Source: an uncultured Janibacter sp.
Lineage (GTDB): Bacteria > Actinomycetota > Actinomycetes > Actinomycetales > Dermatophilaceae
Reading direction: 5' to 3'
Assembly (NCBI GenBank): GCA_946222495.1
Contig: CAMICF010000097.1
Location: 1-10,322 of the forward strand
DNA length: 10,322 nt
Made by a program: the position numbers and the translations under genes. Below the pieces are notes generated by a model. The model made no database searches and was not told where the DNA came from. It saw only the letters and a list, made by a program, of their open reading frames with translations. This document shows positions 5,931 to 10,322 of this stretch, in pieces. The stretch's first letter is position 1. Every line of letters starts with the position of its first letter.

Positions 5931-6483
5931 GCGCCGCACTCCCCCGACCAACCGCGTCGACACCCCCCAGGAGGTGCGTCGGCAGCTGATCCGCACCCCG
6001 TCCTCCCTCTCGACGGAGAGCTTCGGCGTCCTCTCGGAGAAGTTCGCCCGCTTCATGGGCACGCCGAAGTTCCTCATCTGGATGACGGTCTTCGTCGCGG
6101 TCTGGCTGTCGTGGAACACCTTCGCGCCCGAGGCGACCCAGTTCGACCCGCGGGCGCTGAACTACACGCTGCTCACGCTCATCCTGTCGCTGCAGGCCTC
6201 CTACGCGGCGCCGCTGATCCTCCTCGCGCAGAACCGGCAGGACGACCGCGACCGGGTGGGTCTCGAGCAGGACCGCGTGCAGGCCGAGCGGGCGCTCGCG
6301 GACACCGAGTACCTCACCCGCGAGGTCGCCGCCCTGCGGATCGCGCTGCGCGACGCCGCGACGCGAGACTTCGTGCGCAGCGAGCTGCGCTCGCTGCTCG
6401 AGGAGATGGAGACCAAGGGGCTCGAGGTGCGCCAGCGTGAAGACGAGGAGCAGGCGAAGGGCGAGACCGGCCCCACCTGGTGA
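5923..6483 (+). CDS. DUF1003 two-TM membrane protein
   Basis: 186 aa. The N-terminus is cytosolic-looking; two hydrophobic helices lie at about 50-67 (FLIWMTVFVAVWLSWNTF) and 81-102 (YTLLTLILSLQASYAAPLIL). Directly after them is AQNRQDDRDR (102-111), the hallmark of DUF1003, followed by a charged helical, probably coiled-coil tail (112-178). Function of the family is not known. The ATG at 5923 overlaps the end of the MgtE-like ORF by 8 nt and has GAGG 6 nt upstream, so the two are translationally coupled and may form a membrane complex in which the MgtE-like protein provides a cytosolic sensor; this last point is inference. No terminator is evident before mrp. Confidence 0.92.
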   Translation: MAERRTPPTNRVDTPQEVRRQLIRTPSSLSTESFGVLSEKFARFMGTPKFLIWMTVFVAVWLSWNTFAPEATQFDPRALNYTLLTLILSLQASYAAPLILLAQNRQDDRDRVGLEQDRVQAERALADTEYLTREVAALRIALRDAATRDFVRSELRSLLEEMETKGLEVRQREDEEQAKGETGPTW

Positions 6484-6522
6484 CTGGCCCCACCTCGTTT
6501 CGGTGACGTCCCGGCCGAGACC

Positions 6523-6528
6523 TACCAT
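6523..6528 (+). promoter_or_regulatory. -10 box giving a leaderless transcript for mrp
   Basis: TACCAT ends 7 nt before the ATG at 6535, placing the expected start of transcription on the A. The six bases between are GGAGGA, which looks like a Shine-Dalgarno but directly abuts the start codon with no spacer, so it cannot act normally for this ATG. Read-through from the DUF1003 gene would produce a leadered form as well. Confidence 0.5.
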
Positions 6529-6534
6529 GGAGGA

Positions 6535-7677
6535 ATGGCCTCCCACCCCACGATCACCGACGAGCAGCTGCGCAGCGCGCTCGAGACGGTCATCGACCCC
6601 GAGATCCGTCGTCCCATCACGGAGCTCGGCATGGTCGAGACGGCCGCCGTCGACGCCGACGGGCTCGCCACCGTCACCATCCTGCTCACCGTCTCCGGCT
6701 GTCCCATGAAGGAGACGCTGACGACCGACACCGACAAGGCGCTCCGCGGCGTCGAGGGCGTCACCGACGTCAAGGTCACGCTCGGGGTGATGAACGACGA
6801 GCAGCGGGCCGAGCTGAAGAACCACCTCCGCGGTGGCCAGGCGGAGAAGGAGATCCCCTTCGCCCAGCCCGGCAGCCTGACCCGCGTCTACGCGATCGCC
6901 TCCGGCAAGGGCGGGGTCGGCAAGTCCTCGATCACCGCCAACCTCGCCGCGAGCCTCGCCGCCGAGGGACTGAAGGTCGGGGTCGTGGACGCCGACATCT
7001 ACGGTTTCTCCATCCCCCGCATGCTCGGCGTGACGCACCCGCCGACCCAGGTCGACGACATGATCCTCCCGCCCATCGCCTCCGAGGTGAAGGTCATCTC
7101 GATCGGGATGTTCGTCCCCGGCAACCAGCCGGTCGTGTGGCGCGGCCCGATGCTCCACCGTGCGCTGCAGCAGTTCCTCGGGGACGTCTTCTGGGGCGAC
7201 CTCGACGTGCTGCTCCTCGACCTGCCGCCCGGCACCGGTGACATCGCGATCTCCGTCGCCCAGCTCATCCCCAACAGCGAGCTCCTCGTCGTGACCACGC
7301 CACAGCAGGCCGCCGCCGAGGTCGCCGAGCGGGCCGGGTCCATCGCCATGCAGACCCATCAGCGTCTCGTCGGCGTCATCGAGAACATGTCCTGGCTCGA
7401 GCTGCCCGACGGCAGCCGGCAGGAGCTCTTCGGCTCCGGCGGCGGCCAGTCCGTCGCCGACTCGCTGACCCGGACGGTCGGCGCCGAGGTCCCGCTCCTC
7501 GGCCACATCCCGCTCGACGTCTCCCTGCGCGAGGGGTCCGACCACGGCGAGCCGGCCGTGCTCCACAACCCCGACGGCCCGGCGGCCGTCGCCCTGCGCG
7601 GCATCGCCCGGGGCCTGGCCACGCGCTCGCGCGGTCTCGCCGGTCGCAGCCTGGGTCTCACCCCCACCGCCCGCTAG
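6535..7677 (+). CDS. mrp: Mrp/ApbC (NBP35)-family P-loop ATPase, iron-sulfur carrier type
   Basis: 380 aa, cytosolic. Residues 1-95 form a MIP18/DUF59-type domain (DPEIRRPITELGMV at 21-34; SGCPMKETL at 54-62 with Cys56). Residues 115-365 are the ParA-like ATPase: deviant Walker A GKGGVGKS (124-131), VVDADIYGFSIPRMLG (150-165), DLPPGTGD (229-236), TTPQQAAAEVAERA (254-267) and ENMSWLEL (283-290). Family members bind and transfer Fe-S clusters using a CxxC near ENMS. Here that segment reads LELPDGSRQELFGSGGG with no Cys; Cys56 is the only cysteine in the whole protein. Length and domain order are normal. The gene is convergent with tatB across a shared terminator; mrp near the sigE-htrA-tatB locus is also seen in mycobacteria. 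Confidence 0.95.
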   Translation: MASHPTITDEQLRSALETVIDPEIRRPITELGMVETAAVDADGLATVTILLTVSGCPMKETLTTDTDKALRGVEGVTDVKVTLGVMNDEQRAELKNHLRGGQAEKEIPFAQPGSLTRVYAIASGKGGVGKSSITANLAASLAAEGLKVGVVDADIYGFSIPRMLGVTHPPTQVDDMILPPIASEVKVISIGMFVPGNQPVVWRGPMLHRALQQFLGDVFWGDLDVLLLDLPPGTGDIAISVAQLIPNSELLVVTTPQQAAAEVAERAGSIAMQTHQRLVGVIENMSWLELPDGSRQELFGSGGGQSVADSLTRTVGAEVPLLGHIPLDVSLREGSDHGEPAVLHNPDGPAAVALRGIARGLATRSRGLAGRSLGLTPTAR

Positions 7678-7686
7678 TCCGGACGC

Positions 7687-7724
7687 ACGAGGCCCCCTCC
7701 ACCCGCGGGTGGAGGGGGCCTCGT
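7687..7724. terminator. 19-bp perfect bidirectional terminator between mrp and tatB
   Basis: Positions 7687-7705 and 7706-7724 are exact reverse complements with no spacer; a few central C/G bases would form the loop. It begins 9 nt after the mrp stop and ends 23 nt before the tatB stop on the other strand, so it can end both convergent transcripts. No T-run on either side. Confidence 0.9.
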
Positions 7725-7747
7725 CATGCTCGGGGTGGCCGCGCCGC

Positions 7748-8134
7748 TCAGGTGGCCTCGTCGTCCCAGGGGGTGCCGGTGGCCGTGCGGGTCGTCGCGG
7801 TGACGGCGGAGTCGTCGTCACCGTCGTGGTCGGCCGAGGAGGACCGGTCGGGGCCGCCGTCGAGGCTGAAGGCGTCCTCGAGCGGCTCCATGAGGGCCTC
7901 CTTGACGATCCGCCGCGGGTCGTACTGACGGGGGTCGTACTGGCGCCAGTCGAGGTCCTCGAACTCCGGCCCCATCTGGTCCTTGAGCTGGACCTTCGCG
8001 TCGTTGGCCATGCGGCGCAGCCGGACGATGAAGCGGGCCAGCTTGGCCGCGTACTCCGGCATCTGGGAGGGGCCGAGGATGATGAAGGCCAGGACGATGA
8101 GGAGGATGAACTCCCAGCCGTTCACGATCCCCAC
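7748..8134 (-). CDS. tatB: Sec-independent protein translocase subunit TatB
   Basis: 128 aa. It has a short N-terminus, one TM helix (about 7-21, WEFILLIVLAFIILG), the hinge GPSQMPEYA (21-29), a basic amphipathic helix (30-52, AKLARFIVRLRRMANDAKVQL) and an acidic, disordered C-terminus. This is the TatA/B architecture; the E in the TM helix (Glu8) and the longer amphipathic helix favour TatB over TatA. It would receive twin-arginine precursors with TatC, possibly including the L,D-transpeptidase in this window. The GTG at 8134 is chosen because GGAGGAG, located in the last htrA codons, lies 8 nt upstream; a GTG 9 nt later is less well placed. Only 2 nt separate it from the htrA stop, so it is the last gene of the sigE-htrA-tatB unit, as in mycobacteria. 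Confidence 0.93.
   Translation of the reverse strand: MGIVNGWEFILLIVLAFIILGPSQMPEYAAKLARFIVRLRRMANDAKVQLKDQMGPEFEDLDWRQYDPRQYDPRRIVKEALMEPLEDAFSLDGGPDRSSSADHDGDDDSAVTATTRTATGTPWDDEAT
7917..7946 (-). repeat. Two tandem 15-bp copies inside tatB
   Basis: 7917-7931 and 7932-7946 match at 13 of 15 positions and encode two tandem RQYDP units (residues 64-73). The array is in frame, in the linker after the amphipathic helix, so a copy-number change would add or remove five residues without breaking the gene. Confidence 0.6.
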
Positions 8135-8136
8135 GT

Positions 8137-9462
8137 CTAGTTCTCCTCCGCTGCCTCGAGCGTCATGGTGAGCTCGCGTTCCTTGCCGTCCCGCTGGACC
8201 TTCAGGGTGACCTTATCCCCCACGGCCTTCGCGCGGATACGGACGATGAGCTGGTCGAGATCGGTGATCTTGCGGCCGTCCAGCTCGGTGATGACGTCGC
8301 CCGGCTCGACCCCGGCGTTGTCGGCCGGTCCGTCGGGGATGACGGCGTCGCCGCCCTGGGAGGCGTCCTGGCCCATGACCTTGGCGCCCTCCCCGGTCCA
8401 GCGGCGGTCCAGGGAGACCCCGATGATCGGGTGCACGGCCTTGCCCTTCTCGATGAGCTGGTCGACGGTGCGCACGACGATGTCGGAGGGGATGGAGAAG
8501 CCGAGGCCGATCGAGCCTCCGCTGCCGCCGCCCTCCTGCTGGCCGGGCACCTGGGCGATGGCCGTGTTGACGCCCACGACGTGGCCGTCACCGTCGAGCA
8601 GCGGCCCGCCCGAGTTGCCGGGGTTGATGGCCGCGTCCGTCTGGATGGCGGAGATGAAGGACTCGTCGCCGGCCTCGCCGGCGGTCACGGGGCGCTCCAG
8701 CGCGGAGACGATGCCCGAGGTCACCGAGGAGCCGAGCCCGAGCGGGGAGCCGACCGCGACGACCTCGTCCCCGACCACGACGTCGTCGGACCGCCCGATC
8801 TTCAGGGGGTCCAGGCCCTTGGGGTCGACCTTGAGGACGGCGAGGTCGTACGCAGAGTCGCTCCCGACGACCTCGGCATCGCGCCGGCTCCCGTCGGGGA
8901 GCTCGACGGCCACCTTGCCGCCCTCGCCGGCGGCCTCGACGACGTGGTTGTTGGTGACGACATGGCCCTTGCCGTCGTAGACCCAGCCGGAGCCGGTGCC
9001 GGCACCACCGCCGCCCTGGACCCGGATGGTCATGACGCTGGGCACCGCGGAGGCGGCGATCTCGGCCGTGGACCCCTTCGGTCGGTCGGTCTGCTTGCCG
9101 TCACGCTGGACGATCGAGGGTCCATCACCCTCGCCACCGCCGGAGACGATGCCGCCGGCGACGCCTCCGACCCCACCGGCAATGAGGGCCGCGGCGAGCG
9201 CCATCGCGCCCGCACCGAACCAGCCCGGACCCCGACGCGGAGGCCGCGTGGACGAAGGGGGCGCCCCCTGCCCCGGAGGCACGGCCCACTGCGGGTGGGT
9301 GGGGTGCTGCTGCTGCCACGTCCCCTGCTGCTGGGCGCCCTGGCCCGGCTGCCCCTGCGGGGTCGACCCGACGGAGCCATACGGCACGTAGGGGCTCGAC
9401 GGCGGGGGCGGGTTGGAGTCCGGCGGAGGCTGCGGCCCGTCACCCTGGTGCGGAGAACTCAT
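8137..9462 (-). CDS. htrA: Membrane-anchored HtrA/DegP-type serine protease with PDZ domain
   Basis: 441 aa. The N-terminal about 78 residues are Pro/Gln/Gly-rich and cytosolic, followed by one TM helix (about 81-107), a trypsin-like protease domain (about 130-340) and a PDZ domain (about 345-437). The catalytic triad is visible: His173 in TNNHVVEA, Asp206 in AYDLAVLKVD, Ser284 in NPGNSGGPLL. The PDZ carries GPADNAGVEPGDVITELDGRKI. The protease would sit outside the membrane and degrade or refold damaged envelope proteins. It is the second gene of the sigE-htrA-tatB unit, starting 22 nt after the sigE stop. The ribosome-binding site is weak (TGGA about 5 nt upstream of the ATG at 9462), so coupling to sigE translation is likely. 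The extended disordered head is typical of actinobacterial HtrAs. No anti-sigma (HxxxCxxC) motif occurs in it. Confidence 0.95.
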   Translation of the reverse strand: MSSPHQGDGPQPPPDSNPPPPSSPYVPYGSVGSTPQGQPGQGAQQQGTWQQQHPTHPQWAVPPGQGAPPSSTRPPRRGPGWFGAGAMALAAALIAGGVGGVAGGIVSGGGEGDGPSIVQRDGKQTDRPKGSTAEIAASAVPSVMTIRVQGGGGAGTGSGWVYDGKGHVVTNNHVVEAAGEGGKVAVELPDGSRRDAEVVGSDSAYDLAVLKVDPKGLDPLKIGRSDDVVVGDEVVAVGSPLGLGSSVTSGIVSALERPVTAGEAGDESFISAIQTDAAINPGNSGGPLLDGDGHVVGVNTAIAQVPGQQEGGGSGGSIGLGFSIPSDIVVRTVDQLIEKGKAVHPIIGVSLDRRWTGEGAKVMGQDASQGGDAVIPDGPADNAGVEPGDVITELDGRKITDLDQLIVRIRAKAVGDKVTLKVQRDGKERELTMTLEAAEEN

Positions 9463-9484
9463 GCCGTCCAGTGTGCCTTGTCGC

Positions 9485-10126
9485 TCAGAGGGTGCCGGTC
9501 ACCGGGCGCGCCAGGGGGAAGCCCGATCCGCCACGGCGACGGCTGTCGGTGCGCGCCGGGCGCGTCGTCGACGGCGCCCGGTGGCTCAGGCTGTCGCGGA
9601 GCATGGCCCGACCCCGGTGGATGCGCGAGCGCACCGTCCCGAGCTTGATCCCCAGCGTCTCGGCGACCTCCTCGTAGCTCAGCGCCTCGATGTCGCACAA
9701 GACGACCGCGGCACGAAACTGTGGCGGCAGGGCGTCGAGCGCCCGCTGGATGTCGGAGTCGAGGTGCTCGCGGAGCACGATCTGCTCGGGGGTCGCGGTC
9801 CCGCTGTGGAGCAGGGCGGCGAAGTCGTCGGTGAGCGAGTCGAAGCGCAGGCGCTGCTTGCGGCGGGCCCGGTCGAGGAAGAGGTTCGTCGTGATCCGGT
9901 GCAGCCAGCCCTCGAAGGTGCCGGGCGTGTACCCGTCGAGCGAACGGAAGACCCGGATGAACACGTCGTGCGTCAGGTCCTCGGCCTCGTGCATGTCACC
10001 GGTGAGGCGGTAGGCGAGGCGGTACACCCGCGCGCTGTGCTGCTCGACGACCTCGGCCCACGTGGGCTTGACCCACTCGTCCCCCGCGGCGTCGGTGGTC
10101 TCGACGTGGTTGCTCACGCGGCCCAT
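9485..10126 (-). CDS. sigE: ECF RNA polymerase sigma factor, SigE-like
   Basis: 213 aa. Region 2 spans about 28-95 ([29 protein letters not shown], then [22 protein letters not shown]), covering core binding and -10 recognition. Region 4 spans about 124-180 ([41 protein letters not shown]), the -35-binding helix-turn-helix. It lacks region 3, as ECF factors do. In mycobacteria the orthologous SigE drives the surface-stress response and is controlled by RseA encoded next door, and htrA and tatB follow. Here htrA starts 22 nt after the stop and no anti-sigma gene intervenes. The last 30 residues ([17 protein letters not shown]...) are basic and low-complexity. ATG 10126 has a poor ribosome-binding site; a GTG three codons later is possible. 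Divergent from an O-methyltransferase, as in M. tuberculosis. Confidence 0.93.
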   Translation of the reverse strand: MGRVSNHVETTDAAGDEWVKPTWAEVVEQHSARVYRLAYRLTGDMHEAEDLTHDVFIRVFRSLDGYTPGTFEGWLHRITTNLFLDRARRKQRLRFDSLTDDFAALLHSGTATPEQIVLREHLDSDIQRALDALPPQFRAAVVLCDIEALSYEEVAETLGIKLGTVRSRIHRGRAMLRDSLSHRAPSTTRPARTDSRRRGGSGFPLARPVTGTL

Positions 10127-10159
10127 GGTCGTGGTCCAACCTGACAGAAGGCTGGGATC

Positions 10160-10172
10160 CGGCTCGGAGCCG
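10160..10172 (+). promoter_or_regulatory. 13-bp palindrome between sigE and the O-methyltransferase gene
   Basis: CGGCTC and GAGCCG flank a single G. It lies in the 65-bp divergent intergenic region, in the spacer just upstream of the TAAGAT -10 box of the methyltransferase, and could be an operator for either gene. In GC-rich DNA such palindromes also arise by chance. Confidence 0.25.
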
Positions 10173-10177
10173 ACCCC

Positions 10178-10183
10178 TAAGAT
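10178..10183 (+). promoter_or_regulatory. -10 box of the O-methyltransferase gene, near-leaderless
   Basis: TAAGAT ends 9 nt before the A of the ATG at 10192, predicting a start at about 10190-10192 and a leader of 0-2 nt. There is no Shine-Dalgarno (GGACTCCC lies between). Same geometry as the plus-strand genes at 4074, 4653 and 6535. Confidence 0.5.
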
Positions 10184-10191
10184 GGACTCCC

Positions 10192-10322
10192 ATGACCGCC
10201 GCCCAGCTCCACAGCCACGCCTACGCCGAGCAGTTCGTCCCCGAGAGCGAGGCGCTCGAGGCCGCCCGCGACGAGGGCACCGCCCTCGGCGCCCCGCCGA
10301 TCGGGACGGGAGGCGGCGCCGC
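10192..10322 (+). CDS. O-methyltransferase, N-terminus only (cut by window edge)
   Basis: 43 codons are visible: helix [29 protein letters not shown] followed by [11 protein letters not shown]. This resembles the N-terminal cap of class I SAM-dependent O-methyltransferases of the catechol/caffeoyl-CoA type, in which an 'A...A...G...(P)I....G..L..L' stretch leads into the SAM-binding domain. The SAM motifs themselves lie beyond the window. The call leans on context: a methyltransferase gene is divergent from sigE in mycobacteria (Rv1220c) and other actinobacteria. Start ATG chosen from the upstream -10 box. Confidence 0.75.
   Translation, partial: MTAAQLHSHAYAEQFVPESEALEAARDEGTALGAPPIGTGGGA

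Noticed and set aside
3726..6119. 797-codon minus-strand ORF
   Set aside because: Only its last 71 codons (from 3941) are real lyase sequence. The rest runs antisense through the 171-aa, MgtE-like and DUF1003 genes and across the divergent promoter region.
5854..7821. 655-codon minus-strand ORF antisense to DUF1003 and mrp
   Set aside because: Composition is Gly/Asp/Leu/Arg-biased, it crosses the bidirectional terminator, and it lies opposite well-supported genes.
8431..9648. 405-codon plus-strand ORF opposite htrA and sigE
   Set aside because: Shadow of the htrA frame; no domain features, and htrA has a complete triad and PDZ.
9459..9698. 79-codon minus-strand ORF overlapping the sigE end, considered as a missing anti-sigma factor
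   Set aside because: It overlaps sigE region 4 in another frame and has no Cys-containing zinc motif or helical anti-sigma character.
1..10322. Mobile elements, CRISPR arrays, tRNA/rRNA genes, defence or toxin-antitoxin systems
   Set aside because: No transposase or integrase motifs, no spaced direct repeats, no tRNA-like cloverleaf, and base/codon composition looks uniform throughout.

Overview
The window is very GC-rich. Its genes have strongly G/C-biased third codon positions, GC-rich hairpin terminators without U-tracts, and several start codons sitting directly behind a TANNNT -10 hexamer. With the gene content this points to a high-GC actinobacterium. An Intrasporangiaceae/Micrococcales-like genome would fit, but genus cannot be read from the window. 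I see no phage, insertion-sequence, CRISPR, tRNA or rRNA signal.

Left part (1-3941, all minus strand): a carbon-assimilation block. Reading with transcription, it starts with a malyl-CoA/beta-methylmalyl-CoA lyase-type gene broken into two overlapping ORFs (3726-3941 and 2869-3729). A second, intact CitE-like CoA-ester lyase (1997-2863) follows and ends at a 20-bp hairpin. Next come a Tat-exported L,D-transpeptidase (1128-1832) with its own 17-bp hairpin and an acyl-CoA dehydrogenase (1-942) that runs off the left edge. Two C-C lyases plus an acyl-CoA dehydrogenase suggest ethylmalonyl-CoA-pathway-type metabolism (acetyl-CoA assimilation, glyoxylate and propionyl-CoA formation). The diagnostic genes (ccr, mutases, mesaconyl-CoA hydratase) are not in the window, so this is inference. 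The cell-wall gene inside the block is transcriptionally insulated.

Middle part (4074-7677, all plus strand): an unrecognised 171-aa protein; a soluble MgtE-N/CBS protein with a PRC-barrel-like N-terminus; an overlapping two-TM DUF1003 protein; and an Mrp/ApbC-type P-loop ATPase. The first, second and fourth have a -10 hexamer placed so that transcription should begin at or next to the start codon (leaderless mRNAs). A perfect 19-bp hairpin between convergent Mrp and TatB closes the region from both sides.

Right part (7748-10322): on the minus strand an envelope-stress operon, ECF sigma factor (sigE-like), membrane-anchored HtrA protease and TatB. Divergent from it is the start of an O-methyltransferase. 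This is the arrangement known around Mycobacterium tuberculosis sigE (methyltransferase / sigE-rseA-htrA-tatB, with mrp and an MgtE/CBS gene nearby), except that no anti-sigma factor gene lies between sigE and htrA here.

The window is largely conserved actinobacterial core. Most worth a second look are the broken lyase with a near-perfect Shine-Dalgarno right at the break, the missing anti-sigma factor, the transporter-less MgtE sensor coupled to DUF1003, and the run of leaderless promoters.
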